Shown: positions 12,598 to 25,960, numbered from the stretch's first letter. The stretch: DNA of 64,000 nucleotides from Panagrolaimus kolymaensis (GCA_028622995.1 JAJQJQ010000049.1:1798001-1862000); one strand, 5' to 3'. Translations and numbers: made by a program. Notes: a model not told the origin generated them from the letters alone.

Positions 12598-15500
12598 ATG
12601 GAAAATTTTAGTGGCTTTTTGATTAAAATGTTTTTATTATTTTTCATTTTTATTTTTCCTATAAGTATTGCAAGTAATTCAGTTCCAATACCAATATATA
12701 TGGATGAAATGCTTAATGCTGGAAGACTTGTATATGATAAACAATCCACTCCAACTCAGCAAGATGGCAAGTATTTTATTTTGAGAAAAAGCTATAAAAT
12801 AGTGATTTGAAAGAAATTTTAATTTAAAAAATATCTTAAAAATTACTGTAATTTTTATATTCATAGTTTTTGGCGATTTTTTCCACGCTAAACATTTAAT
12901 AACAGAATTAAGTTTTAAACAATAAAAATCTGCAACAAAATAATTGTATTTTCTAAAAATAATTTTTCTTTTTAGTTTTTGCAGTTTTACACACAAAGAA
13001 AATTTGCTTTGCCTTGCAAAAAGTTAAAAGTCCAAAATTTTATTATTTTATTTTTATCGAAAACAAAAAAAACGACAAAAAAAATTTTTTTGCATCGTCA
13101 AATAGTCTACTTTTTTCTTTGCAAATGGCTTTTAAAAGTGAGAAATGCAAAAAGCAAAATAAAAACAAAACTATTGAATTTTGCAGAAAAACATTAAATT
13201 TAGATTTAAATATTTTTTCTTCTTTGCAGGAGTTCCAACTTTTGTGAATCTCAGCATGTATATTGAAGGACTATCATCATTTCGAACGCAAACAATGGAT
13301 TTTCAGTAAATAATAAATATTTTAGTTTTGAAAATACAAAAAATAAATTATTTTTAAGGTTGGATGTTTATTTGCAACAATTTTGGACTGATTACAGATT
13401 AAAACATAATGAATCAAAGTAGGTCGAAATAAAAAAATATGCATTAAAAAATTTTCTGGTGTTAGTGAAAAAAAATTTTTACCCACAAATTAAAATATTT
13501 TTCAGGAGAATTTTAATTCGAGATAAAGAAATTCTTGGAAAAATATGGCATCCGGTGAGTTCATTATTCAGAAACAAAAATGCAACTCTAAATATAAATT
13601 AAAATTCATTAAGGATTTTAGGATATTTATTTTGCTAATGCTCGAATAGCAGAATTTCATGAAGTTACTCAACCAAATTTTTTGTTATGGCTTCAACCCG
13701 ATGGTTCACTTTTATATGATACACGAGTTTCTATGACTGTTATGTGTAGCATGAATTTGGCAAAGTAGGAGGACTTTTCAAATTTTGATGGATTACAACT
13801 TTTTTGATTTTGTAATTTAAAAATAATCATTTATTCTTTTTAGATGGCCTCTGGATAGTCAACGTTGCCATCTTCGAATACTTTCATGTATGTTTTTTTT
13901 GGAACTTTTTTTCAACCAAAGAATTTTGATAATTTCGACACTAAACTAAAAAAAGTCATACATAATTTTTTTTTTCTTGTTAAGATAGAAAAATTTTTTC
14001 TCGTTGAGACTGTTATTTTTTATAATTCAAAAAACAAAAAAATAATTTTGTGTTTTAATTTTTTTGCCTTCAGACGCTTATGACGTGAATCAACTTTTAA
14101 TAAATTGGAACCTCGTGGAACCCATAACTCGAAACGATGACATTACTTTAACGGATATGGAAATAGTCCAATTAATTCCTGGATTATGTGATGGCAATTA
14201 TAGCACGGGGCAATGGAGTTGCATAACAGCAGAATTTTATGTTCAACGTAAAGTTACTCATCATATTATGCAAAGTTATGTTCCCACTAGTCTCATCGTA
14301 ATTATATCATGGTTTAGTTTTTGGCTAGATGTTGAAGCTGTAAGTTTTTGTTTTAAAGCAAAAAACCCAAAAATAATTTCTTGGCATTAAATTAAAAAAA
14401 TCATATTTTAGGTCCCAGCCCGAGTTTCACTTGCAATTACAACTTTATTGGTAAGATTGAAAAAATAACTTATAAAAAATAATTTTTTTGTTTAAGTTTT
14501 TATTTATTTAATTTTTTTAGACTTTATCAACCCAAGCTTCAACTGCAAGAATGGCTTTGCCTGAAGTTAGTTATGCAAAAGCTATCGATGTTTGGTCATC
14601 AAGTTGTATGCTGTGAGTCAAAAACAACCATCATTTTTTAGCTACAAAATTTATCAAAAATTAAAAATTAATAAGAAGCAGAAATTAAGTTGCAACATCT
14701 TTTGAAAAAATTTGGTCACCGTAAACGGAAGTTTTGAATTCTTTTTTTCTTTTTCTTTTTTTTTTTGAGGTTTGGAAAGAGCTCTGCAGGAGAGCACTGT
14801 TGCACATCTCTTTTTTTAATGCATTTTTATTTTATTCTTAGAAAAATGGCATTTTGTCATCGTCGTCATAAGGCTACATAGACCATTCGCAAAAAAAAAA
14901 AAATGTTTAAAAAACGCACAAAAATGAATGCAATTGCAAAAAAAAAAAAAATGGAAAAGACTACAGCAAATTTTAATCCTGGCTATTAACAGTCAGAAAA
15001 TGCATTTTCTTCCAACAGAAATTCTTGCATCGAAAAAAAGTTTACCTTACTCATTTGTTTTTCAGTTTCGTCTTTGGTGTTATGATTGAATTTACAATTT
15101 GTAATTTTGTTCAACGTCAAGGTAAGCTTAATTTTTTTTAGATCTCTATCTCGCTTTTTCTTTAGTTTTCTAATCTAATCTTAGCTAAAAATCATGCATT
15201 CTTATCCCTTTATTTAAAATAAAAAAATTAATACTTCTCCCTAAAAATATTAACTTTCTTTAATTTTATAATTCTATATTAAATTTTTCTTTATTTTTTG
15301 GGTCGAAAATGGCGTTTTCGCCAACCTTTATTAACAGATGAAGATATGTTGATTGGTGAGTTAAATAATAATAAAAAAAAATTAAAAAGAGGTGTTTTAC
15401 TATTAGATATTTATAATAACTTTAACTTTGTTCCTTCTTTTTTCCCCGCCGTTGTAAATTATTATTTATTTTTTAATTATCCCTGCTAACAGTAAACTTA

Positions 15501-16720
15501 CTTTCTTCTCTATCCTATGCTTGGCTTTGCTATAAACCCTCCATTTATTTTTTTATTTTTGCTTTATGTTAGTATCTTCTTTTTCTTTTATAATTTATTT
15601 ATAAGTCTCCTGTAAATTTGAACTTTGAAGTATATTTTTTTATTCAATTTAGAACGTGGAGGCAAAAAACACAATGAAAAGCTTTTAGCAATGATGGCTT
15701 TGCAAAATGGAAGTAATATGGATACCGCAGGAATGAAGCGAAGAAAAAGTTGCGTGGTTGTTAAAGATGGTAGCGGCGGCGAACATCATCAATCTGGACA
15801 AAATATTGGTTCAAGAGCTAAAAATTTAATTGATCGAGCCATGGGTCGAGCAGGGGAGCATCGGCATTTAATTGAAGTAAGTTTGACAGGGTTTTGGAAC
15901 AAAATAGGGCAAAAATTAGGATTTGGGTCATGAAACGAAAATTTTGTTTAAGTTTCCATAATTATTTTTTTAGACCAGTGTGGATGAATATGGAACACCT
16001 GAAACAAATAATAATAACAATAAAGACCGACGAGCATCCTCGTTTCAAAAAACATCCTATGACAACGAAGCTATGGAAATTTCCATAAATACTCCAAAAC
16101 CTAAACCTAAAAATTCCTCAGAGACTAATGGTAAAATTCTTTCATCTCAACGAAGTTTAAATAATTCCGTTAAATCCATTCACGATGATCGATGGAGGGA
16201 AAGGGAAGCGGAAAGGCTAGCAAATTGGACAAAAGTTTCAATGGAAATTAATGAAACTCCTCCCGCTGCAACCATTGGAACAACAACTGGGTCACTTTGG
16301 AATAGACTTAAAACTCAAACAATAATTACAAATGAAAATAATAAAAATAATAACGAAAATAATAATAATAATATTAAAAGTAATCATGATTCTTCTCAAC
16401 CAAAATCAAAGTTATCTGGAATTGGAGAAAAATGGACCACCGCTATAAAACAAATGCAAAGTAATAAGTGAGTTTTTAAGAAAGAAGAAAAATATAATTT
16501 TCAAAGATTTCAAAAATACTTAAAAATAAAATTGCTATTGTTGCTGCCCCATAATTTCTTAGAAATAGTTAAATTTATGTATGTAAACTTTTTTTCTTTC
16601 AGGAAAATGTTAGCGAGACATGAAGCTAAAAAGATTGATCAATTTTGTCGTTGGTCATTTCCATTAGCATTTGGAATATTTAATCTTACATATTGGACAT
16701 ATTATTTATATATTGCTTAA
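12598..16720 (+). CDS. Cys-loop ligand-gated anion channel subunit (GluCl/GlyR-like)
   Basis: Exons: 12598-12766, 13230-13305, 13359-13418, 13506-13554, 13622-13764, 13844-13887, 14074-14339, 14412-14450, 14521-14612, 15066-15121, optional 15338-15355, 15653-15876, 15974-16467 and 16603-16720. Phases close, giving 615 residues (609 without the 18-nt exon). A hydrophobic signal peptide starts the protein. The signature Cys-loop is an exact C-x13-C (CSMNLAKWPLDSQRC), and a second C-x10-C pair (CDGNYSTGQWSC) lies at loop C, as in glutamate-gated chloride and glycine receptors but not GABA-A receptors. The M1-M2 linker has the PAR motif of anion channels, and M2 reads VSLAITTLLTLSTQ with Leu at 9'. 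M3 follows, then a long Asn-rich cytoplasmic loop, then M4. The ligand cannot be told from sequence. Intron 1 has a GC donor. Confidence 0.93.
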
Positions 16721-17003
16721 CATAGCCATTTTTTGCTATTATTTTTATTTTTAATATTTATTACACAAAAAAATAATAAATTCTTGAAAAATTTTGCTAA
16801 TAAAAAAACAGTCAATCAATAATTTGTTAACAAAAAAAGAAGAAAGATACGGAAAAAAAGTTGATAAAATTCATGGGTAAAAAAATGAACAAAAAAATAC
16901 TATAATTTCTTAAGAAATCAAAATTCCCGCTTTTAAAAAAAGCTACAAATAAAAAATTAAAATTGTAATAAAATTATACAGATTTTTTTAAATAGAATTT
17001 TTA

Positions 17004-18769
17004 TCAATCTTCCATTGATTCGGGTAATTCTTCTCTTGGCATTTTAGCTACGATTCCATCTTCATCTTCATTGACATGTGGCTGGAGAAGTCGAGGACTA
17101 GTTTCATGGTTGTTAGTTGGAGATGGAGATTTTGGAAGAAGAATTCGTGAAGGACTTGTCGACGTCGTTTCATGACTTCCATGGGTGGGAGATGGAGATT
17201 TCAAGAATTGATGATGGGTGGGTGAAGGAGATCTCATCCTCATCATTGGTGATTCAGGTTTAATAAATATTGGTGATTTTGGTTTAGCTTCTTCGAGGCT
17301 TTCTTTACTTTTTGTAGCAGCCGCCGCTGATGTTGCTTCACTTTCACTTTCATCCGCAAACATATCAATCGAAGGTTGTTTGGAATCTCGTTTAGGTGAA
17401 GATTGAGTAACCTTTCCAATAACAGAAAGTAAAGGTTCTAATTTTTCATTTGAATCTGATTCGGTAGAATTAAATTGTTGCTCTAATGGAATATTATCAT
17501 TCTCAGATAATCGCAAAACCGCTTCATTGGGTGGTGGAGTTTCTGGACGTTCAAGCATTTCAATATTATTAGTGTGATGTCCTCCACCAAGTCTGAATGG
17601 TCGAGAAGCAGGCGATGACATGCTTTCGTCTTCATCATCGCAAGAACCAGCTCGTTCCTAAAAAAATAAATTATTTTTTAGGTTGACAAAAATTAAAATT
17701 TTTTAAAAGTTAAATACTGGGAGATCGTCACAAGACAATCGGCTTTCTAAACGAAAAAATATATTTCCGAGAACTTCGAAAACTTTAAAACATTTTCAAA
17801 AACCTTAAAAAAAAGTTTGGTGTTTTTTATAACAAAAATGCGTTCATTCGGGATGGAATATAAAAACACGAACCAAATCAGCTCGTTGCTCTTCAAGAGG
17901 AGTATCAACTTCATCAACGCAAACCAAAAAATGTTTTTCCATGTGATCTTCAGTTTCACAACAACTTGAAGTTCCATCATCATCGTTTGCAAATGGCTCC
18001 TCAATGCCTGAAATATTTAGAGTGAATATATATATAAAAAGTTTCCAAATTGGAACTGTGCAAAATCAAATTTAGCAATAAAAAAGTAAAGTAAGGCACT
18101 CACCTGTAATTCGTTTGCCATCTTCATTAATTTCCATTTCAATATTAATATTTCGTTCCATGGCACGATAAAATTTTTCTGCAATTCTATAATGAACTGT
18201 TGGTAAAGCCAATAATTCACAAATTCGTTGAAATGTAAATGGAGCATTTTCAAATTTCTTTGCTTTATTAAGAACAAAATTTTTAAGCTCTTTTAATTCG
18301 TCTCCAGTTAATCGCTTTCCCATAACGCATTCTTGGTTTAATTCATCTTCAATTACAACCATATCGTCCAAAACTGTCTATAAAAAACTTTAATAGTTTA
18401 TATGCAAATTTTTATTTGGGGTAAAAAAGAAAAATATTTACTTCAAGTTTCCATAAAAAAGCTGGGCGAATAATATTCCATTTAAAAAAGGGTTTTCCTG
18501 AAGTTGCAACAGCAAGAAAATATTCTTCAGTAATTGAATTTGGATAATTTGTGCAATTTCCATGTTTGCGAGATAATTCAGACTAAAATATTTTTGGAAT
18601 TTAATATCGCAAAAAAGTGTGGGAAATTACTTACTTGATCAACGCGTTTAAAAGATTCTAAAGCAGTTTTATATTCTTCCAAAGGTTTTAGCTGCTCAAT
18701 TTTATAATCCATTCTTTCATATTTTCCATTATTTTTACCTTTTGAATTTGAACGCTTTACAGCAACCAT
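17004..18769 (-). CDS. PPP4R2: Protein phosphatase 4 regulatory subunit 2
   Basis: Six exons on the minus strand (18635-18769, 18442-18582, 18104-18377, 17870-18007, 17718-17746, 17004-17657) give 456 residues with closing phases. The N-terminal half matches PPP4R2: a W-containing segment [16 protein letters not shown], then [11 protein letters not shown] and [11 protein letters not shown], equivalent to PFTIQRLCELL and KFLRGVEKN of the vertebrate protein. PPP4R2 scaffolds the PP4 catalytic subunit with R3 subunits in DNA repair and cell-cycle control. The C-terminal half is acidic and disordered, with three copies of KSPSPT and related SPSPT words, probable proline-directed phosphosites not typical of vertebrate R2. 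The 29-nt fifth exon depends on a weak C|GTGTTT donor in exon 4. A TTATCAG acceptor ends 8 nt before the ATG, suggesting trans-splicing. Confidence 0.88.
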
Positions 18770-19673
18770 AATTAATTCTGATAATAAAAGGTTCGGGAAA
18801 ATTAATTAAAAATATATCAAGTCGAAGACAGAAAATAAGAATAGTAATTTTAATTTGAATAAAAAATATTTAATCCAAAGTTTTTTTTTCTTCGTGATTT
18901 TGGAGGATAACAAACTTTTTTTTTATAAATTAACTGAAAAATTTTATTTAATCAAAAAATAAAGTTGCATTTCGCCATAAAAAAGAAGAGCTTTCACAAC
19001 GAAAAAAAGAATATTGTTTGGTTGTTTGGGAGGAGACGTAAGCAAGGTCAGCATAAAGAAAGCAAAGCAAGCAAGCCAATGAGAAAAAGGGGAAAAAAAG
19101 GAGTGTTGGAAAATTCTTGAAAACTCAGCAACCATGTTGTCCTTCTTTTTTTAGTTAGCGTGGCATAAAATTATTAGTTTTGATAAAAGTTTTTAATAAA
19201 ATTTGCTTTGGTTTGATTAGATAAATGTTTTTTAAATTAATTATTAAGGAGTTTAGTTTTTCGATCTCAAAAGAGAGTATGATCTTTAATAATAAAAAAA
19301 TGGGATTAGCATTCACTTTTAATTTGTATTTTTGATTTAAAAAAATATATAATTGATTTATTAGACTTTTTCCTTTAAAATGTCTGCTTTTTTGGGCTCA
19401 AAATTACTTTTAAAAAATAACAAACAAAAAAACCGTTATTTTTCCCATCGACCGATTCATCTAGTTTGTTTCCATGGTTTCACTTTTTTTGTTTCTTTTG
19501 TAAATTTTTTTTGTTTTTGAACATCGAACAATCTCTCTCATTTTCTCTCTTTCACTCTCGGCCTTGACACGTTCGTTTCTTTTTTAATTATTATTAAATA
19601 AAGCTCGAGTTTCACTTTTTTAACAATTTTAAATCAGAAATTTTCCTTTTTCTAGTTCGACTTGGCTTTAAAC
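18770..19673. promoter_or_regulatory. Shared upstream region of PPP4R2 and UGGT
   Basis: The two genes diverge from this 0.9-kb interval, so it must contain both promoters. A pyrimidine-rich stretch with repeated TCTCTC words (about 19530-19560) precedes UGGT. No TATA box or named transcription-factor site could be assigned with confidence. Confidence 0.5.
19645..19655 (+). promoter_or_regulatory. Putative trans-splice acceptor of UGGT
   Basis: A CCTTTTTCTAG acceptor ends at 19655, 18 nt before the UGGT start codon at 19674. No coding exon in phase is seen upstream, which is how spliced-leader acceptors look in nematodes. Confidence 0.45.
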
Positions 19674-22600
19674 ATGAAGCCGCCGAGGACATCGCTGTTA
19701 ATATCTGCGTTGTTCATCTTTGCCCTTTGTTATTTCCCTGGAATTTATGGAGCTGGTTCAAGTAAATCAGTGGTTACATCCCTTGATTCACAATGGCATC
19801 ATACATCATTTTTAGCTGAAACTAGGTTGGCTAACATTTTTTAATTTTCTACATCCAATAGCTATTTGAAATTTTTTATAGTGAATTTATTTCAAAAGAA
19901 TCAAATCAACAATTTTGGGAATTCATTGATAAAATTGTTTCTGAAATTAAACCCGAAAGTCAATGGAAAAATAGGACCCATGAAAATGAATATGAAATTT
20001 CTGTTCGTCAAGCTGTATCAATTTTATCTGCGGCTCGAGGAGATTTACTTAAGCTTGCCCTTTCATTGAGATTATATTCGCCCAAAGTTTTGGTGTTTCA
20101 ACAAATAGCTGAAACCTTTGATGCAAAAATTCGTGAATGTGGAGCTTTTGTTGATGTAAATGGAATTCAAACTTGTGATATTAGCAAAATAGAAGGAATG
20201 ATTAAAAATGCAGATAAAAAACCTTTCGATGAATATTCGATTGATCACGTTTATCCTTTGCCTGTTGGCATCGATGGAGAAAATGATTTGCCCGTGGTGA
20301 CGCTTTATGGAGAATTAGGAAGTGAAGAATTTGCTAAATTCCATCAAATTTTAAAGCCATTAGCTAAAAAAGGTTTAATTAAATATTTATTCCGTCATTT
20401 TTCAAGAGTAATTTTTTTACTTTTTTTTTACTTTAAAAATTTACATAAAAATCTTTTTTAGGATGTCTCTGACACTAAAGTTGGCCTTTCTGGTTATGGC
20501 GTCGAATTGGCAATTAAAAACACCGAATATAAAGCCGTTGACGATTCCAATCAAAAGAAAGATGAAACCGAGGAGGAATCTGAAGAGGACACGGATATTC
20601 ATGGATTTAATTTTAATACCCTTCGAAAAAATAATTTACATCTCAAAGATCAATTAAATCAATTTAAAGTTCATTTAACAGAATTGGATGAACTTACTCC
20701 TTTGAAACAATGGGAAGTGAGCGATATAGCTTTTCAAGCTGCCCAAAAAATTGTTGATTCCACTCCCGAAGAAGCGTTAAATACTTTGATAGATATTTCA
20801 CAAAATTTTCCAATTCGCGCTCGATCGTTAGTTCAAACTCGAGTGAAGAAAGAATTTCGAGATGAAATAGAAGAAAATCAACAAATTTTTAAACAGGAAT
20901 ACCAAATAATTGAAGGTGAAAATGCTTTATATGTAAATGGAATAAATTTGGATGTGGATGCATTGGATATTTTTCAACTTTTTGATACGGTGAATCAAGA
21001 AGAAAAGCTTTCTTCTGCTTTCTTTGAAATGGGCTTTCGTCGTGAATATTTATCTTTACTTTTTAATATTGATTTATCTGAAGAAAAAGGCGGAAATTAT
21101 GCTATTGATTTTAGAGAGGCCTATCCAGAAGTGAGTTTTTTTCCATCTAAAAAATATTTGCATTTTTTATTTTTAAAATGAAAAATTGTAAAATAGCTTT
21201 TTATTTTTTTGATTTGGAAATTAGTTTTAACCCAAAAAATTAGTTTTTTTCATTTTTGTTTCAAAACGTTTGCTACTTTTTATTTTTAGCTTTGAAATTT
21301 TGAATGTTTTAATTTTCGAACCTATAAATTTACTTTTTAATTTTTAATACTAAAAACTTGCATTTTTTTTTGATTCAAAAAATATAAAAAGCATTTTTTA
21401 TTTTTGACTAAATTTTTTTTCATATATTGTTTTTTTTTCTTTAAAAATTTGCATATTTTTAATATTTTCCTTAATTTCAGTACATCAATAATCTTGATAA
21501 AGACAAAGCATATAAACAATGGGGAAATAGTGTGAAACTTATGCTTCAACCATATTTTCCTGGAATGATTCGGCCAATAGCTCGAAACTTTTTCACGATT
21601 ATCGCTATCGTCGATCCAGCTGCTCCAGAATCATTAAATATTATTAAAACTGCTCACGCTCTTTACGCTCATCAAGTTCCCGTGAGAGTTGGATATATTT
21701 TTGTTGTAAATGATGATAAATCAATTTCTGGAAAAGATGATGTTGGAGTTGCATTATTAAATTTATATAATTTTGCTAAAATTGAAAAATCCCCACCCAA
21801 AGCTATAAATTTAATGACAAAATGTATTGAAACTTATAATGGTCGCCCAACCGTGGAAGATGTGCACAATTTCTTTAAAAAACATTTTTCTGATATCGAA
21901 ATTGATGATGTTTTTTCTGTCGATAGCGATTATGATACAGGAAGAAGTGTAAGTTTTTTTGAAGAAAAAACTCCCAAAACGGATGCATTTTTTAATATTT
22001 TCAAAATTTTTTGAACGCTTTTTTCATTAACAAAAACAACGGCCTTGAAAAAATTTTCTGCTTCATAACTTTGAAAAGAAAATTTTAAAAAATAAAATCC
22101 GAATTTTTATAATAATTTTTTTATTTCCAGCAAGGCAAAGCTTTTGTTGAACGAAGTGGAATAGGCTCGATTCCTAAAGTCCTTGTAAATGGAGTGGTGA
22201 TTGAAGGAGCGGATTTGGGCCCAGATAAACTTGAAGAAACAATTTCTATGAAAGTTATGAAACAAACAAGTAATATTCAACGAGCTGTAATGAGTGGAAA
22301 AATTTCGGATAAAGAAAATGTTCAAAATTGGATTCTTTCCCAGCCTGATGTCCTCCCTCGATTGAATGCTCGGCTTTTAGATGAGCCTTCAGATTATTTG
22401 GCTGTTCAAGATGTTTTTCGTGAGTTTAAAAAATAATAATAGGAAATAGAGAAATAAAAATTTGAGCTTTAAAATTTTAGCTTGCGAATCAACAAATCCA
22501 TCGAAATTTGCAGCTTTAACAACTTCCAAAAAAACTCAATGCATTATTGAAAAAGCTAAATATCTCACAAGAAATGGTAAGTTTCTATTTCTCACAAAAA

Positions 22601-25203
22601 AAAATAAACTGAAGACTTTTCTTAATTTAAAAAAGTTTATAAAAATAATTTATTTTTAGAAGATGAAAAAACTCATTGGTTTACAACTTGGATTGTAGCT
22701 GATTTTGATACAGAATCAGGTCGACAATTACTTGCTCAAGGTTTAAAGCATTTAAAAAAATCTAATAATGCTCGGATTTCAATTATTCATAATGGCGATC
22801 CAAAATCTACCCAAAAATCTGCTTCTAAATTAATTCATGGAATTTGGAGATTACTTCCAAATAATGTTGCAAAACAAATGTTAACGAAATTGCTTCAAAA
22901 AGAATCCACACTTAAAAAAGTTTTGCAAACTGGCGAATTTGATGAAATCGCTGTTCATGGAATGAATTTGGAATCATTTAAAAAAGAATTTAAACAACTT
23001 TCAGATGAGCATCTTCAAATTGAAGGACAATTTGTTAGAAAAGTTTTAAATTTAAAACCCGGCGATCGAACATTAATTTTTAATGGACAAGTTTATGGCC
23101 CTTTAAAGATGGATGAAAAATTCGAATCGGATGATTTTGGATTAGCAGAAAAAATTGCAGAAAAAAAGGGCGCCAAATCGATTGGAGAATCAATAGATAA
23201 ATGGGAAATAGAAAAAACTAATGGAAAATCAAGTGATGTCGTTTTGAGAAGTATCGCGGTAATTGGAAAATACGCAGCTAAAAAGCCTCGAACTTGGGTG
23301 AATTTACATGGAGATAGTGAATCCGTGGTAAATCTCAATGCAGAAGATAATAAACGAGCTATTTTGGATGTCGTGGCTATTATTGATCCTTTGACAAAAC
23401 AATCACAAAAAATTGCTCCATTATTGCAATTATTTACAAAAGTTATAAATTGTGATTTAAAAATTGTTATGAATCCCAAAACTAAATTAAGTGAATTACC
23501 TTTGAAACGATTTTATCGATATGTCCTTAAAGAAGAACCAACTTTTGATGCCAATGGTGCCATTCTTCCTCCAACCATAGCCTTCACAGATTTACCTTCA
23601 AAACAATTATTAACTTTAAATGTAATTTCTCCAGATTCATGGATGATTCAACCTATTTTTGCGGAATATGATTTAGATAATATTAAAATGCAAACAGTTA
23701 AAAAAGATGTAATAGCTAAATTTGAACTAATTCATATCCTTCTTGAAGGTCATTGCTTTGATGATCTCAGTGGATCTCCACCTCGTGGAATACAATTTTT
23801 ACTTGGAACTGAAACAAATCCATCTCAATTTGATACAATAGTTATGGCAAATTTAGGATATTTTCAACTTAAAGCTTCCCCAGGAGCATGGATATTACAA
23901 TTGCGAGAAGGAAGATCAAAAGAATTATATGATATTTCAAATCATACAAATACAGAAAAATCTGATGAAAAAAATGATAAAATTCGTGTTCTCATTGATT
24001 CATTCCTTGGTAGAACTTTGAGAGTGATGGTAACTAAAAAGCCAGGAAAGGAACAAGAAAATTTACTTGCTGATCCAACAACCACCGGCGGCGGCGGTGG
24101 CGAAGATGAAGAAGAAACAGGAGAAAATTCTGGTGGAAGCAGCTTATGGTCATCCATTTCAAATGTGGTTGGTGGAGGAGAAAAATATGATACTATCAAT
24201 ATTTTTTCTCTCGCTTCAGGACATTTATATGAAAGATTTTTGAGAATTATGATGTTATCTGTAATTAAAAATACTAAACATCCAGTTAAATTTTGGCTTC
24301 TCAATAATTATTTATCTCCTCAATTTCGTGAAACCCTTCCCAAATTATCTGCGGAATATAAATTTGATTATGAATTGGTGGAATATAAATGGCCTCGATG
24401 GCTTCATCAACAATCAGAAAAGCAAAGAATTATGTGGGGATATAAAATTCTTTTCCTTGATGTCCTATTTCCATTGAATGTAAAAAAAATTATTTTTGTT
24501 GATGCTGATCAAGTAGTTCGAACAGATATGATGGAACTTATGAACCTTGATCTCAATGGCGCCCCATATGGTTTTACACCATTTTGTGATTCTCGAACCA
24601 CGATGGAAGGTTTTAGATTTTGGAAGCAAGGATATTGGGCTCAACATTTAGCTGGTCGACGATATCACATTTCAGCTTTATATGTTATTGATTTAGTGAA
24701 ATTTCGTCAAATTGCTGCCGGTGATCGATTAAGAGGCCAATATCAAGGTTTATCAGCTGATCCAAATAGTTTATCTAATCTTGATCAAGATTTACCTAAT
24801 AATATGATTCATCAAGTTCGAATTAAGTCATTACCTCAAGAATGGCTTTGGTGTGAAACATGGTGTAATGAAGAATCGAAAGCTTCAGCTAAAACTATCG
24901 ATCTCGTAAGTTTATTACTACTATGAAAATTAAAAAGTGCTAAAAATCTTGCGAGAGAGAAAAACTTTCAAATTTTTAGGAAAAATTTTAAACTTTTTTA
25001 ATCCCTATTATTTTTTTCAGTGCAATAATCCCCAAACTAAAGAACCCAAACTTGATTCTGCAGTTCGAATCATTCCTGAATGGCGTGGATATGATGATGA
25101 AATTAAACGAGTTCTTTCTGAATCAACAACTAGCGAGACTTCTTCCACCAAAGAAGCAACTAAAACAGTTACAGAAAAAGATGATGATCATACCGAACTT
25201 TAA
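19674..25203 (+). CDS. UGGT: UDP-glucose:glycoprotein glucosyltransferase
   Basis: Eight exons: 19674-19825, 19882-20407, 20462-21130, 21481-21948, 22131-22419, 22481-22576, 22660-24905 and 25021-25203. Phases close at 1,542 residues, the usual length for the family. The enzyme re-glucosylates misfolded N-glycoproteins in the ER so that calnexin and calreticulin rebind them. Residues 1 to about 27 are a signal peptide. The long N-terminal folding-sensor region of thioredoxin-like modules includes the diagnostic LSGYGVELAIKNTEYKA. The GT24 catalytic domain begins near residue 1243 (YDTINIFSLASGHLYERF), with the metal-binding DAD in FVDADQVVRTD near 1347 and later NLDQDLPN and WCETWC. The protein ends HTEL, a KDEL-like ER-retrieval signal. 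The start was chosen at the first in-frame ATG after the acceptor at 19655. Confidence 0.97.
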
Positions 25204-25960
25204 TTATTATCTATCAACCAAACACACATATAAAAACAAACTTTTTAATTCGCCAAAAAGTTATTAATTTTTGTGTTAAAAGTTTCATTTTCTCAAGGGA
25301 TTTATTTCTTAATAAAATTTTTAAAATTTGATTTTAATCCTTTTTAGTATTTTTTATTGAGTCTTATTATTATTTTTTATTTACCGGGTTAACTTCTTCT
25401 ATGTGTTCGCTTCGGGGATTTTAATTTTATTGTTGTCATTAGCAATTAATTTATTTATGTGTTTGTTTGAAAAAGTTGTGATTTGTGATTTTTTCTTCTA
25501 ATAAATATTTTGTAGTTTAATAAAAGTTGGTGTATGCAAACAAACTAAAGGCAAGGAAACTGGAAAAAATAGATTACACAAAGAAACAACAGCAATTCCA
25601 TCATATATATTTCGACTAAAGTGTAATTTATAATAAAGTAAAAAATTTTGATATTTTAAAGTGAAACGAATCAATCAAGCACTTCTAAAACATTGAAGAA
25701 AGAACGCAGTTTTCATCTTTGAAGCTTTTTCAATTCAAACCCACTTTTTGGCAAAATGAGAGCCAACGCTCTATGAGCATTTTCAATGACTTTGATTTTC
25801 TCTAAAATGTTTTCAAACTTTTTAGATTCCATCAACTTTACCAACATCTTTCTCATTGCTTTATCTTTGCGTGTTTTTCAAACTAAATTTCTGTTAACCT
25901 TCTCATTCTTGTTATCGTTATATAGCTACATCGTTTTCACTCATCTCTTCTATTTTTCAG
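25204..25960 (+). other. Spacer between UGGT and uL23m
   Basis: Contains the UGGT 3' UTR with an AATAAA-type signal near 25309 and the upstream region of the ribosomal protein gene. A 79-codon open frame at 25786-26025 overlaps the next gene in another frame and was not accepted. Confidence 0.55.
25950..25960 (+). promoter_or_regulatory. Splice acceptor abutting the uL23m start codon
   Basis: A CTATTTTTCAG acceptor ends exactly one base before the ATG at 25961. With no upstream coding exon, this is best explained by spliced-leader trans-splicing, the leader supplying the whole 5' UTR. A cis-spliced 5' UTR exon is the alternative. Confidence 0.55.

Noticed and set aside
15298..15489. 63-codon open frame around the putative microexon
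   Set aside because: No splice acceptor precedes its start; only the 18 nt with proper borders were kept as a candidate exon.
23093..23479. 128-codon minus-strand open frame
   Set aside because: Lies entirely antisense within the UGGT coding exon; a shadow frame.
23942..24304. 120-codon minus-strand open frame
   Set aside because: Antisense shadow of the UGGT catalytic region.
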